Made by a program: the position numbers and the translations under genes
From: Amycolatopsis cihanbeyliensis
GTDB taxonomy: Bacteria > Actinomycetota > Actinomycetes > Mycobacteriales > Pseudonocardiaceae
DNA: 64,000 bases
Assembly (NCBI RefSeq): GCF_006715045.1
Contig: NZ_VFML01000001.1
Coordinates: 3,130,501 to 3,194,500, forward strand
Direction: 5' to 3'
Notes under the pieces: model-generated
The model's database searches: none
Seen by the model: only the letters and a program-made list of their open reading frames with translations
What the model was told of the DNA's origin: nothing
In this document: positions 7,752-17,361 of the stretch, one piece after another
Layout of the letters: each line of letters opens with the position of its first letter
Numbering within the stretch: position 1 is the first letter of the stretch

Positions 7752-8051
7752 TCAGCCGAAGGGGCCGCCGGAGATGGTGAGGGCGACGAACAGGATGAGC
7801 GCGCCCAACCCGGCGTAGCTGAGCATGTCGACGCCCCGGCTGCGAATCGCCAGCAGGCCGGCCTGCTCGTCGGAGAGCACGACCCGCAGCACCGCCGCCA
7901 CCAGCAACGCACCGCCGATCAGCGCGGCGCCCTGGCGCCAGTGGTACAGCCAGATCCGGCTGGCCGCGACCGCCACCAGCGCCATCACCAGGCCGAACGG
8001 CAGGTGAACGAGGAGGGGATGCCGGTCGCGCCGGTACGAGGCCATCGTCAT
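7752..8051 (-). CDS. DUF3017 small membrane protein
   Basis: This is a 99-residue protein with three predicted membrane segments (about residues 15-35, 42-60 and 76-95), matching the DUF3017 family. It lies 10 bp downstream of folD on the same strand and is very likely co-transcribed with it. The folD-DUF3017 pair is conserved in actinobacteria (for example Rv3356c-Rv3355c). The function is unknown. Starts at 8051 (MTMAS) and 8045 (MAS) are both possible. Confidence 0.85.
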   Translation of the reverse strand: MTMASYRRDRHPLLVHLPFGLVMALVAVAASRIWLYHWRQGAALIGGALLVAAVLRVVLSDEQAGLLAIRSRGVDMLSYAGLGALILFVALTISGGPFG

Positions 8052-8061
8052 GCCGTCTCGG

Positions 8062-8916
8062 TCAGACCCCGGCCGCCCGCTCGGCGGCCTCGACCACGTT
8101 GCCGATCAGCATGGCCCTGGTCATCGGGCCGACCCCGCCGGGGTTCGGCGCGACCCAGCCCGCGACCTCCGCCACCCCGGGCGCGACGTCCCCGGCCAGC
8201 TTGCCGTCCACCCGGGAAACCCCGACGTCCAGCACGGCGGCGCCCGGCTTGACCATGTCCGGCGTGATCAGCCCCGGCACGCCCGCGGCCGCCACCACGA
8301 TGTCCGCACGGGCGACCTCGGCGGCCAGGTCGCGGGTGCCGGTGTGGCACAGCGTGACCGTCGCGTTCTCGCTACGCCGGGTGAGCAGCAGGCCGAGCGT
8401 CCTGCCCACGGTGATGCCCCTGCCGACCACGGTGACCCGGGCGCCGGCCAGCGGAACCTGGTAGCGCCGCAGCAGCTCCACGATGCCGCGCGGGGTACAC
8501 GGCAACGAGGCGGGCTCGCCGAGCACCAGCCTGCCGAGGCTCACCGGGGCCAGCCCGTCGGCGTCCTTGGCCGGGTCGATGCGGTCCAGGATCGCGCCGG
8601 ACTCCAGGTGTCCCGGCAGCGGCAGCTGGACAATGTAGCCGTGGCACGCCGGATCGGCGTTCAGCTCCTGGACCACCGACTCCAGCTTCTGCTGGGTGAT
8701 GTCGGCGGGCAGGTCCCTGCGGATCGAGTTCACTCCGACCTTGGCGCTGTCGGCGTGCTTCGCCTTGACGTACCAGTGCGAGCCGGGGTCGTCGCCCACC
8801 AGCACGGTCGCCAGCCCGGGGGTCACCCCGCGGTCGGCGAGCGCGGCCACCCGCGGTTCCAGCTCCGCGAAGATGGCGTCCTTGGTGGCCTTGCCGTCGA
8901 GAACAGTCGCCGTCAC
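8062..8916 (-). CDS. folD: Bifunctional methylenetetrahydrofolate dehydrogenase/cyclohydrolase
   Basis: This 284-residue FolD interconverts methylene-, methenyl- and formyl-tetrahydrofolate, supplying formyl groups to PurN and PurH, both encoded further along this window. The catalytic Tyr-x3-Lys (YVKAKHAD), the substrate motif [11 protein letters not shown] and the NADP-binding [16 protein letters not shown] are present, as is the C-terminal [14 protein letters not shown]. Translation begins at GTG 8916; the nearby ATG is out of frame. It heads a two-gene unit with DUF3017. Confidence 0.96.
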   Translation of the reverse strand: MTATVLDGKATKDAIFAELEPRVAALADRGVTPGLATVLVGDDPGSHWYVKAKHADSAKVGVNSIRRDLPADITQQKLESVVQELNADPACHGYIVQLPLPGHLESGAILDRIDPAKDADGLAPVSLGRLVLGEPASLPCTPRGIVELLRRYQVPLAGARVTVVGRGITVGRTLGLLLTRRSENATVTLCHTGTRDLAAEVARADIVVAAAGVPGLITPDMVKPGAAVLDVGVSRVDGKLAGDVAPGVAEVAGWVAPNPGGVGPMTRAMLIGNVVEAAERAAGV

Positions 8917-8935
8917 ATGCGCGATTGTTCCAAAC

Positions 8936-8964
8936 CCCCGGGCGGCCCCACCGCCCGCCCGGGG
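8936..8964 (-). other. GC-rich hairpin in the folD 5' region
   Basis: CCCCGGGCGG (8936-8945) pairs perfectly with 8955-8964 around a nine-base loop, 20 bp upstream of the folD start. It may be a leader hairpin or lie in the promoter. The remainder of the 302-bp gap 8917-9218 shows no gene and no promoter I can name with confidence. Confidence 0.35.
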
Positions 8965-9218
8965 CGGTCCTGGGCCGGTAAGGGGTACTTCCCCGATTCG
9001 TGCAGGTTTGTCCGCCCGAGAACCCACGAAGTGGTACCCGCAGTAGTCATCACTACCGTTCGCCGGACGGCTATCCGTGTTTATGCTGGTCCGGTTCGGT
9101 GATCGCTGCCGCTCCGCAACCGCCCTCCGGCGAAGCCGGCCCGGTTGATCCCCGCCGGATTCGCCGCGATCCTCACATGTGCCGTGCATAAGCGTCGTCG
9201 ACAAGTCAAGATGTTCGA

Positions 9219-11477
9219 GTGGCACAAGCGACCCAGCTGAACGCGACCGAGCAGGACACCCTGGTCAAGCAGATTGGCCTGGCACTGCTCCGCGCCGCTC
9301 CGCGCGACTGGCAACGCGTCACCGCGGAGTACCGCGCAGTCGGGAGGTATCACGAACTGGCGGGGGAGATCATCGTCGCCGACGGCTCCGCGGTGGAGTG
9401 GGTGGCCACTCACGACATCGCGACGCTGTTCGGCAGGTTACGCGCCGGGATGTACCGGGAGGGGCGCGGCACCTGGTTCAACGCCCGGTACCAGCTCGAC
9501 CACCCCTCCAGCTACAACCTCGAGTACGACCGTGAGGAACCCAAGTGGGACCTCATGCCGCCGCCCCAGGCCTACGCCGACGAGCTGCGGATGTTCCCGC
9601 GGACCGAGGAGAACGTGCCGGAGTGGCTGATGCGCCGGATGTCCGGGCTCGGGCCGGAACGGCCGGGCCCGCGGTTCCGGATCGCCCGGATCTTCGACGG
9701 CGCCGGCCCTTCCGGCCGCCCGGTGATCAACCGGGCGGAGCTGGACGTCGACGAGCAGGACCGGTTGCTGGGCTACCTGGACAGCGCCCCGGTGGTCGTG
9801 CCCAGCCGGGGCTACGACATCGACCGGTTGGCCAGCGCCCCGGAGGGCACGGTCCCGGTCGCCTTCCACAGCGACGGCGTGTGGATCTGGCCCGCCGCGG
9901 TCAACTACTACCTGCGCCAGTACGGGGTCTCCCCCGAGCCGGACCTGGTGCAGCACATCCACGATGCCGGGTTCGTCATCCCGGACGTGCCCGAGCAGGT
10001 GCGACAGGCGGCCGCCGCGCACATCAACCGGGGTGCGGCGCCGCCCCGGCCCCCCGCGCCACCCGGCCCACCGCCGGCGCCGCCGCAGCAGGAGAGCCAC
10101 CACCCGGCCGAGCCGCGGCCGGCCGCCGAGGAACCGCCCCCGGACGACACGCCCACCGAGCCGCCCTACCGGGACGGCTTCGACGGCACGCCCTACGACG
10201 AGGCGCGGTTCGACGAGGCCGATTTCCGGGAGCAGGCCGGGTCGGATGCCGACCTCAACCCACCGACCACGCTGAACCAGCCGGTGCAGCCGCCGGTCGA
10301 GGAGGATCGGGCGCACGGCGGCGACCCGGCCACGATGTTCAGCCCCGCCGTCGACGCCGGCCCGCCGACCACCGCCGTGCCCCCCGTCCCGGCCGAGGAA
10401 CCCGGGCCGCGGGCCACGCCCGCCGCCGAGCCGCAGCAGCCGCAGCCGCAGCCGCAGCCGCAGAACGGTGCGCCGGCACCGGCGGCGCGGGAACTCGAGC
10501 TCGACGACGGCGGCCCGCCGACCCAGGCCGGGCCCGCGCCGCTGCCGGCGGTGTCCGAGCACGCCGAACCGGTCCTGGAGGACCTGCAGGAGAAACTGCA
10601 CGAACTGGGCGTCGACCCTGGCAACTACCGGATCGGCGAGCCCACCGAGCGTGGCTGGGCCGTGGAGGAGACCTCCTCCGGCTGGCGGGTCGGCTGGTAC
10701 GACGGCGAGCTGACGAACCCGGCGGTGTTCGGGGACGCCGAGGACGCGGCCGCGTTCATGCTGGGCAAGCTGCTGCTCGCTCCGGACGGAAGCGTGCCGG
10801 AACAGCCGACCCCCCAGCAGCCCCAGCAGACCCAGCCACCGCAGGCGCACCAGGCACAGCCACAGCCGAACCAGGAACGGCGGCCGACGCCCCCCGCGCA
10901 GCAGGCGCCACCACCGCAGCAGCAGCCGATGCTGGCGACGCTGTCCCCGGAGGTCGCCACCGGCGTGCGGTCCGGCCACTCCCGCGAGCCCGCGGCCGAG
11001 AGCCCACCGCAGCGCCCACCGGCACCGACCCCGCCGCCGGCACCCGCCACCCAGGTCACGCCGCCGGTGAAGCCGAGGGAACCGGCCAGGCCTGCCAGCC
11101 AGGGCAACCAGGGCGGCAGCCAGCAGTGGCCGATCCAGCCGCTGGACGGCGAACCGCCGCTGACCCTGTTCCGCGGCAAGGAGATGCGCGAGCTACCGGC
11201 GGGCAGCGAGCTGGACCGCTTCGGCGGCCCGAGCGGGAACCTCACCTACGCCGCGGGCACCCCGTTCGAGGAACGCTCGCTGGTGCCGGAATGGGTCAGC
11301 AGGCCGTACCACGTGTACCGGGTGCAGCGTCCGCTGGAGGCGCTGGCCGGGGTGGCCATCCCGTGGTTCAACCAGCCCGGCGGCGGGGCGGCGTACCTGC
11401 TGCCCGCCTCCATCGAGGAGCTGCTCGCCGAGGGTGACCTCATCGAGCTCGAGCCCGGGGAGCCTCCGGTCGAGTAA
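9219..11477 (+). CDS. Multidomain protein with C-terminal TNT (NAD+ glycohydrolase toxin-like) domain
   Basis: This is a 752-residue modular protein. Residues about 1-130 ([20 protein letters not shown], a [10 protein letters not shown] strand, [12 protein letters not shown]) resemble the YezG/DUF600-type immunity fold. About 145-250 form a second folded domain ([35 protein letters not shown]). After a Pro/Gln/Ala-rich linker comes a 65-residue module (about 450-515, [20 protein letters not shown]), then another low-complexity linker. The last 110 residues form a TNT domain ([23 protein letters not shown], then [15 protein letters not shown]). TNT enzymes hydrolyse NAD. Here the motif usually GGGTQY reads GGGAAY, so activity is uncertain. 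There is no signal peptide or membrane segment. It starts at GTG 9219 without a clear ribosome site. Confidence 0.78.
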   Translation: MAQATQLNATEQDTLVKQIGLALLRAAPRDWQRVTAEYRAVGRYHELAGEIIVADGSAVEWVATHDIATLFGRLRAGMYREGRGTWFNARYQLDHPSSYNLEYDREEPKWDLMPPPQAYADELRMFPRTEENVPEWLMRRMSGLGPERPGPRFRIARIFDGAGPSGRPVINRAELDVDEQDRLLGYLDSAPVVVPSRGYDIDRLASAPEGTVPVAFHSDGVWIWPAAVNYYLRQYGVSPEPDLVQHIHDAGFVIPDVPEQVRQAAAAHINRGAAPPRPPAPPGPPPAPPQQESHHPAEPRPAAEEPPPDDTPTEPPYRDGFDGTPYDEARFDEADFREQAGSDADLNPPTTLNQPVQPPVEEDRAHGGDPATMFSPAVDAGPPTTAVPPVPAEEPGPRATPAAEPQQPQPQPQPQNGAPAPAARELELDDGGPPTQAGPAPLPAVSEHAEPVLEDLQEKLHELGVDPGNYRIGEPTERGWAVEETSSGWRVGWYDGELTNPAVFGDAEDAAAFMLGKLLLAPDGSVPEQPTPQQPQQTQPPQAHQAQPQPNQERRPTPPAQQAPPPQQQPMLATLSPEVATGVRSGHSREPAAESPPQRPPAPTPPPAPATQVTPPVKPREPARPASQGNQGGSQQWPIQPLDGEPPLTLFRGKEMRELPAGSELDRFGGPSGNLTYAAGTPFEERSLVPEWVSRPYHVYRVQRPLEALAGVAIPWFNQPGGGAAYLLPASIEELLAEGDLIELEPGEPPVE

Positions 11478-11528
11478 CCGTTCCAGCCGCTGAGGCCGGA
11501 GACGGCGCCGCGCGCCCCTGGACCGGGC

Positions 11529-12122
11529 TCAGTGCACGACGAGCCCGTTGGCCGCGGCGTAGGCGACGGCCGTGTCCAGGTCCACATGCGCACCGGCCAG
11601 CCTGGCCTGGCGGAGCGCGTCGGCGTCCAGCCTGCTGCCCCGCAGGTCCGCTCCCTCCAGGTTGGTGCCGAGCAGGCGGGCACCGGTCAGGTCGGACTCG
11701 CGCAGGTCCGAGCGGGAGAGGTCGGCCTCGGTCAGGTTCGCCTCCCGGAAGCGCAGGCCGGCGAGCTCGCACCGGGGAAGCGAGACGCCGCCGAGCGCGA
11801 CGAGCGAGAGATCTGTTTCCCGCAGGGTGATCGGCCGCATTCGGCAGGATGTGAAGGACGATCCGAGGAGGGAGCACCCGGACCACTCGGTCCGCATCAG
11901 TACGGTGCGGTCGAAGGTGCACGAGCGAAACGCCGAGGTGGTATGCCGGGACTCGCCGAGGTCCGCCCCGGTGAAGTCGCATTCGTCGAAGGTGCAACCG
12001 CGGGTCACCAGGCCGCGCAGGTCGGCCTCGGTGAAGTCGCAGCGCAGGAACTGCCTGCTCGTCCACTGCTGCCCCGGCAACACCGCGTCGCGGTAGTCCT
12101 CGCCGGTCTCCGGTTCGCTCAC
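11529..12122 (-). CDS. Pentapeptide-repeat protein, last gene of the SOS mutasome operon
   Basis: This is a 197-residue right-handed quadrilateral beta-helix protein. Consecutive A(D/N)LXX-type pentapeptides run from about residue 30 to 175, clearest in the stretch LTEADLSRSDLRESDLTGAR. Relatives include MfpA and Qnr, DNA-mimic proteins that bind gyrase, and many proteins of unknown role; nothing here proves gyrase binding. It begins 19 bp after the dnaE2 stop on the same strand, so it is probably expressed with the LexA-controlled imuA'-imuB-dnaE2 genes. It converges with the TNT-domain gene. Confidence 0.85.
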   Translation of the reverse strand: MSEPETGEDYRDAVLPGQQWTSRQFLRCDFTEADLRGLVTRGCTFDECDFTGADLGESRHTTSAFRSCTFDRTVLMRTEWSGCSLLGSSFTSCRMRPITLRETDLSLVALGGVSLPRCELAGLRFREANLTEADLSRSDLRESDLTGARLLGTNLEGADLRGSRLDADALRQARLAGAHVDLDTAVAYAAANGLVVH

Positions 12123-12141
12123 CCCGCGAGCCTGTCACAGG

Positions 12142-15100
12142 TCACCGGAAGTCCCTTGACTTGCTCGGAATCCGCATCGGCAGGTGCTGCAGGCGGTCGG
12201 CGAGCACACTCACCACCCCGTCGGCGCGCTCGACGACACCGCGGACCAGCAGCGCCGCGCTGGAGCGGGCGATCCGGTGATACCGCCGCCACAGCCCGAG
12301 CGAGCACACGACATTGATCATCCCGGTCTCGTCCTCGATGTTGAGGAAGGTGATCCCGCTCGCGGTGGCGGGGCGCTGGCGGTGGGTCACCGCACCACCG
12401 ATGAGTACCCGGGTGCCGTGTTCGACCTCGGGCAACCGGTCCGCTGGCACCACCCCGAGCGCGTCCAACCGGGACCGGATGAACTGGGTCGGAAAGCTGC
12501 CGGGGGACAGACCGGTCGCCCATACGTCCGCGGCGGCGAGGTCGGACTCGTCCATTCCGGGCAGGGTGGGCGCGGCCATGCCCACGCTGCCGCCCGGCAG
12601 CTTCTCCGGGCGCTCCTCGGCGACCGCTCCCGCGGCCCAGAGCGCCTTGCGCCGGTCCTCGGTGAAGCAGCCGAAGGCGCCCGCCGTGGCCATGGCCTCC
12701 ACCTGCGGCGTGGTCAGCCGGACCCGCCGGGCCACATCGGCCATATCGGCGAACTCCCCGCCCCGGTCCCGCTCGGCGACCAACCGCTCGGCCACCGCGG
12801 TACCGATGGCACGGATCGTGCCGAGGCCGATCCGCACGGCGAGGCCGGACTCCCCGGGTTCCAGGGTGGTGTGCGGCAGGCCTGCGTTCACATCCGGCCC
12901 GAGCACGGTGACCCCGTGCCGCCGGGCATCGGCGACGAGAGACTGCGGGGAGTAGAAACCCATCGGCTGCGCACGCAGCAGGGCGGCACAGAACGCCTCG
13001 GGGTGGTAGCGCTTGAAATAGGCGCTGGCGAACACCAGGTAGGCGAAACTCAACGCGTGGCTCTCCGGGAACCCGAAGTTGGAGAAGGCTTGCAGCTTAC
13101 GAAAGATGTGTTCGGCCATCGACTGCTCGACGCCCTTTGCCTTCGCCCCTTCGTAGAAGCGCTGCCGTAACCGCTCCATTTTCTTGCCCGACCGCTTGGC
13201 GCCCATCGCGTGCCGGAGTTCGTCCGCCTCCGCGGCACTGAAATCAGCCACGTCCACGGCGATCTGCATCATCTGTTCCTGGAACAGCGGCACTCCCAGC
13301 GTTTTGTCCAGCGCGTTCGCCAGCAACGGATGGTCGTGCTCCCACTTCTCCTTTTTCGTGTACCGCCGGATGTAGGGGTGCACGGAACCGCCCTGGATCG
13401 GGCCGGGCCGGATCAGCGCGACCTCGATGGCCAGGTCGTAGAACTTCTCCGGCGCCAGCCGGGGCAGGGTGGCCAGCTGCGCGCGGCTCTCCACCTGGAA
13501 CACACCGATGGCATCGGCCCGCTGGAGCATCTCGTAGACCCGCTTGTCCTCGAGGTCCAACCCGGCCAGGTTGATCCGCACACCCTCGTACTCGCGCACC
13601 AGGTCGATCATGTAGTGCAGCGCGGAGAGCATGCCCAGCCCGAGCAGGTCGAACTTGACCAGGCCGATGGACGCGCAGTCGTCCTTCTCCCACTGCAACA
13701 CGCTGCGGTCGGCCATCCGTGCCCATTCGATCGGGCACACCTCGCTCACCGGCTGGTGGCAGATCACCATCCCGCCGGAATGGATACCGAGGTGCCGGGG
13801 AAAGTCCTCCAGCGCACCGGACAGCTCGAGCACCGGTTCCGGGATGTCGTGATCATGGTCGTGCCGGGTGGACCGCAGGGGACCCCAGCGGTCGATCTGC
13901 TTGCTCCACGCGTCCTGCTGACCGGGAGAGTAACCGAGCGCCCGCGCGGCGTCCCTGACCGCGGAACGGGCGCGGTAGGTGATCACGTTGGCCACCTGGG
14001 CCGCGCGTAGCCGGCCGTACTTGCGGTACACGTACTGGATCGCGTCTTCCCTGCGATCGGACTCGATGTCCAGATCGATGTCCGGGTAACCGTCCCGCTC
14101 CGGGGCCAGGAACCGTTCGAAGAGCAGATTCCACTTCACCGAGTCGACCTTGGTGATGCCCAGCGCGAAACAGACCGCGGAGTTGGCGGCCGAGCCACGG
14201 CCCTGGCAGAGGATGTCGTTCTGCTCGCAGAACCGCACGATGTCCCAGACGATCAGGAAGTAGCCGGGGAAGCCCAGCCGCTCGATGATCGCCAGCTCGT
14301 GCGCGATCTGCCGGTACGCCTCGGGCCTGTCCTCCGCGTGGCCGTAGTGCCGGGCCGCCCCGAGATAGACCTGCTTGCGCAGGTAACTCGCCTCGGTGTG
14401 CCCCTGCTCGACGTCGAACGGCGGCAGTTCCGGGGCGACCAGCTTCAGGTCGAAGGCGCACTCGATGCCCAGCAGCGCCGCGCGTTGTACCGCCCCGGGG
14501 TAGCGGGCGAACCTGGCCGCCATCTCCGCGCCCGAGCGCAGGTGCGCCGCGCCGGCCGCGGGCAGCCAGCCCGCCATCTCGTCCAGGCCGCGGCGTGCCC
14601 TGATCGCCGCCATCGCCCCGGCCAGCCTGCCGCGCTCCGGGGTCGCGTAATGCACGGCGTTGGTGGCCACTGTGGCCAGCCCGATCCGGGCGGCCAACTC
14701 CGCCAGCGCGTCGTTGCGCTCGCCGTCCTCGGGCAACCCGTGGTCGGTCAACTCGACGAACACGTTGTCGCGGCCGAACAGGTCGGTCAGCTGCCGCAGC
14801 CGGGCCTCCGCTGCCGAAAGACCCCGCTCGGCCAGCGCCCGCCGGACCCCACCCTTGCGGCAGCCGGTGAGCACCGCGCAACGGTCGTACACCTCGGCGG
14901 CGACGGATTCCAGGTCATACACCGGGCGCCCCTTCTCCGCCCGGCGCTCGCCAGGGGCCACCTCCCGGTGCCCGGCGAGCTGGCCTGCCGTGGTGGCCCG
15001 GCAGAGCCCCGCGTATCCCGTGGCATCCTTGGCCAGCAGGAGCAGGTGCTCCCCTTCCGGGTCGGCGACCCCGTTCTGCGGCCCGGAAAGCCCGAGACTC

Positions 15101-15486
15101 AGCTCGGTGCCGAACACCGTCCGCACCCCGAGATCACGGGCGGCCTCGGCGAACCGCACCACCCCGTACATACCGTCGTGGTCGGTGATCGCGACGGCGT
15201 CCAGCTCGAGCCGGGACGCCTCCTCGACCAGTTCCTCCGGGTGGCTGGCCCCGTCGAGGAAGCTGAAGTTGGAATGGCAGTGCAGCTCGGCGTAGGGAAC
15301 CCTGGCCCCGCTGCCGCCGTCATCCGCGCCCCGCAACGAGCGCAGATCGGCGGGAGGCAGGTAATCCTCGCGCCGTCGAGTCCAGGCGGGACTGTCGCCG
15401 CCATCTCCCGATCCCTCGGCCGGCGGCCTGCCGGACAGGGTTCGTTCGAGCTCCCACCACGGGATCGGCGGGTTGTTCCAGCCCAT
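12142..15486 (-). CDS. dnaE2: Error-prone DNA polymerase III alpha subunit DnaE2
   Basis: This is an 1114-residue C-family polymerase of the damage-inducible DnaE2 (ImuC) type, responsible for SOS mutagenesis together with ImuA' and ImuB. The N-terminal MGWNNPPIPWWELE and the PHP domain (YAELHCHSNFSFLDGASHP) are typical of actinobacterial DnaE2. The polymerase Asp pair is in YPDIDLDIESDRR. Helix-hairpin-helix and OB-fold regions (ITFLNIEDETGMINVV) complete the C-terminus. Its length is intact. It lies in a leftward operon behind imuB, separated from it only by a 57-residue ORF, and is followed 19 bp later by the pentapeptide-repeat gene. Confidence 0.96.
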   Translation of the reverse strand: MGWNNPPIPWWELERTLSGRPPAEGSGDGGDSPAWTRRREDYLPPADLRSLRGADDGGSGARVPYAELHCHSNFSFLDGASHPEELVEEASRLELDAVAITDHDGMYGVVRFAEAARDLGVRTVFGTELSLGLSGPQNGVADPEGEHLLLLAKDATGYAGLCRATTAGQLAGHREVAPGERRAEKGRPVYDLESVAAEVYDRCAVLTGCRKGGVRRALAERGLSAAEARLRQLTDLFGRDNVFVELTDHGLPEDGERNDALAELAARIGLATVATNAVHYATPERGRLAGAMAAIRARRGLDEMAGWLPAAGAAHLRSGAEMAARFARYPGAVQRAALLGIECAFDLKLVAPELPPFDVEQGHTEASYLRKQVYLGAARHYGHAEDRPEAYRQIAHELAIIERLGFPGYFLIVWDIVRFCEQNDILCQGRGSAANSAVCFALGITKVDSVKWNLLFERFLAPERDGYPDIDLDIESDRREDAIQYVYRKYGRLRAAQVANVITYRARSAVRDAARALGYSPGQQDAWSKQIDRWGPLRSTRHDHDHDIPEPVLELSGALEDFPRHLGIHSGGMVICHQPVSEVCPIEWARMADRSVLQWEKDDCASIGLVKFDLLGLGMLSALHYMIDLVREYEGVRINLAGLDLEDKRVYEMLQRADAIGVFQVESRAQLATLPRLAPEKFYDLAIEVALIRPGPIQGGSVHPYIRRYTKKEKWEHDHPLLANALDKTLGVPLFQEQMMQIAVDVADFSAAEADELRHAMGAKRSGKKMERLRQRFYEGAKAKGVEQSMAEHIFRKLQAFSNFGFPESHALSFAYLVFASAYFKRYHPEAFCAALLRAQPMGFYSPQSLVADARRHGVTVLGPDVNAGLPHTTLEPGESGLAVRIGLGTIRAIGTAVAERLVAERDRGGEFADMADVARRVRLTTPQVEAMATAGAFGCFTEDRRKALWAAGAVAEERPEKLPGGSVGMAAPTLPGMDESDLAAADVWATGLSPGSFPTQFIRSRLDALGVVPADRLPEVEHGTRVLIGGAVTHRQRPATASGITFLNIEDETGMINVVCSLGLWRRYHRIARSSAALLVRGVVERADGVVSVLADRLQHLPMRIPSKSRDFR

Positions 15487-15507
15487 GCGGATACCACCGC
15501 GGCCCGG

Positions 15508-15681
15508 TCAGCCGGACCGGTTCTCCGGGGACGCCCTCGGGGCCGGGATATCCACCACCACGGCCAGTTCCCGGTTCGCGGCCGCGGTGAAGGTGCCGCG
15601 CGGGTCGCCCTCCGGCCGCCACGGGGACTGCTTCCCGCGCCGCGGTTGCTCGCCGAAGCCGGAGAAGTACTCAGCGTTCAT
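15508..15681 (-). CDS. Small ORF translationally coupled between imuB and dnaE2
   Basis: This 57-residue ORF starts at ATG 15681 and shares its first base with the imuB stop codon (TGATG overlap). It ends 21 bp before dnaE2. The product is hydrophilic and basic-to-neutral with aromatic residues at the start (MNAEYFSGFGEQPRRG) and a Val-rich segment, ELAVVVDIPAPRA. I do not recognise a domain. The stop-start overlap and the tight fit inside an SOS operon argue for a real gene. It could still be filler whose main effect is to deliver ribosomes to dnaE2. Confidence 0.5.
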   Translation of the reverse strand: MNAEYFSGFGEQPRRGKQSPWRPEGDPRGTFTAAANRELAVVVDIPAPRASPENRSG

Positions 15682-17360
15682 CAGTCGTACATCCCTTCTA
15701 CTATCCATAATGGACGATTTTGGGTCGGATCATTTCCCTGCCACACCAGCAACAGTGCTACTTCGGACTGGTCCGCCTCCTCCAGCAGGACCTGGACACG
15801 CGCCAGGGCGCCCCTGCCGTGCGGGTCCCACCACTGCGCGGCCACCGGCCACGGCCCCGCCCAGTCGCGGACCCGCCGCGCGGGACCGGTGCCGAGCGCC
15901 ACCCGGTGGGGGGTCGCGGTGATCCGGTGCCGTTCGGTGATGTCCACCTCCGTGCCGAGGGAGTCGGTGACCACCGCGCGAACCGGCCGCGCGAACACGG
16001 TCGCCGGGGACGGCGGTGGTAACCGGCCCGGCCACGGCGCCTGCCGGTCACCCGCGACCGCCCGGTCGTCTCCCCACGGGATGAGGCGGACCCGCTCGGC
16101 GGGGTCACGGCCACCGTCGAGAACGGCGGTAACCACACCCTCCGGCCCGAGCAGCCCCTGCACCCGCAGCAGCGCCCGGCCCGCTCGCTCGGTCGCCGGC
16201 GCCTGCTCCCCGCCCAGCCCGCCAAGGGCGGATCCGGCGGAACTCCCTTGCCACAAGCCGAACTGCAGCGACCGCCCCGTCACGGTCTCCTCCGGCTCCA
16301 GCCGCAGCTGGGACACCCCCGCCGTCGGCCGGTCCCCTTCCCCCGCGCGTAGCCAGCCCTCGAACTGCCAGCGAATCCGGTCGGCGATCCCTTGCGGGGT
16401 AAGGGGTTCGGCGCACCGCCACACCCTGGTCAGTTGCTCGCCCCGCTCGGTCGTAGCGTGGATACCCAGCCGGGTGCAGGCGAGGCCGTGCGCGGCGAGC
16501 CCGGTGTGGAACCGCTCCGCCAGTGTCTTCGCCGTGAACGCCGCGGCGTCGATCCGGTCCAGCACGGGATCGAAGGACTCCGTCACCGCCAGCTCCGGCG
16601 GTGGCCGCCGGCGATGCGGCGGCCGTTCGGACCGGCCCCGCGCCAGCCGGTGCGCGAGCACTCCCGCCGTACCGAACCGGGTGGCCACGTCCCGCTCGGT
16701 GAGTCCGGCGAACGCGCCCAGGGTGCGCAGGCCGAGCCTGCGCAACAGGTCGACGAGCTCGCCCCGGTCGGAACCCGGCTGATCGAGTTCGGTGATGCCC
16801 AGCGGGGCGAGGAACCGCGCCGCCGTCCCGGCTTCGACCAGCAGGCAGCGGTGCGCGGCCAGCACGGCGGCGAACAGCCCGTCGGCGATGCCGACCTGGC
16901 ATTCCATCCCCGCATGCACGGAGACGTGGTCCAGCAGGAGTTCGACGAGTTCGTTCTCCCCACCGAAGTAGGTCGCGGCACCCCGCACCGGTACCGCGAC
17001 CAGGCCGGGCCGCACCACCTCCACGCCGACGGTCAGCTCCTCCACCGTCGCGGCGACCGGCTCGAACATACGCGCGTCCCGCCCGGCGTCCTCGCCGAAC
17101 ACCACGAGCTCGGGGCAGCGCGACTGGGCATCCCTGCGCCGCATGCCACGCCGGACCCCGCTCGCCCGCGCTACCGCGGAGCAGGCGACCACCCGGTTGG
17201 CCGCGAACACCGCGGCGGGCAGGTGCGCCGGCACCCCGGCCGCCAGCGCGGCGGCCGTCACCGGCCAGTCGGGGCACCACAACACGAGCATCCGCACCGG
17301 CACCCGGTCGCCGTCCACGGCCACTCGCGATCCGTCCGGTATGGACGGTGCACGCGTCAT
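15681..17360 (-). CDS. imuB: ImuB, catalytically inactive Y-family polymerase homologue
   Basis: This 559-residue protein has Y-family polymerase architecture but lacks its acidic catalytic triad. The N-terminus reads LVLWCPDWPVTAAALAAG where DinB has a metal-binding Asp. The position of the usual Asp-Glu pair reads VRGAATYFGG. This is the expected state of ImuB, which bridges DnaE2, ImuA' and the beta clamp through its C-terminus. QLRLEPEE (near residue 390) is a candidate clamp-binding motif. ATG 17360 has the ribosome site GAGGAGGTGG and lies one base after the imuA' stop, so translation is coupled. Expression is probably LexA-controlled. Confidence 0.92.
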   Translation of the reverse strand: MTRAPSIPDGSRVAVDGDRVPVRMLVLWCPDWPVTAAALAAGVPAHLPAAVFAANRVVACSAVARASGVRRGMRRRDAQSRCPELVVFGEDAGRDARMFEPVAATVEELTVGVEVVRPGLVAVPVRGAATYFGGENELVELLLDHVSVHAGMECQVGIADGLFAAVLAAHRCLLVEAGTAARFLAPLGITELDQPGSDRGELVDLLRRLGLRTLGAFAGLTERDVATRFGTAGVLAHRLARGRSERPPHRRRPPPELAVTESFDPVLDRIDAAAFTAKTLAERFHTGLAAHGLACTRLGIHATTERGEQLTRVWRCAEPLTPQGIADRIRWQFEGWLRAGEGDRPTAGVSQLRLEPEETVTGRSLQFGLWQGSSAGSALGGLGGEQAPATERAGRALLRVQGLLGPEGVVTAVLDGGRDPAERVRLIPWGDDRAVAGDRQAPWPGRLPPPSPATVFARPVRAVVTDSLGTEVDITERHRITATPHRVALGTGPARRVRDWAGPWPVAAQWWDPHGRGALARVQVLLEEADQSEVALLLVWQGNDPTQNRPLWIVEGMYD

Positions 17361-17361
17361 G

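Noticed and set aside
14299..16782. Rightward open frame of 827 codons across dnaE2 and imuB
   Set aside because: Antisense shadow of two well-supported SOS genes; no ribosome site and no protein-like composition.
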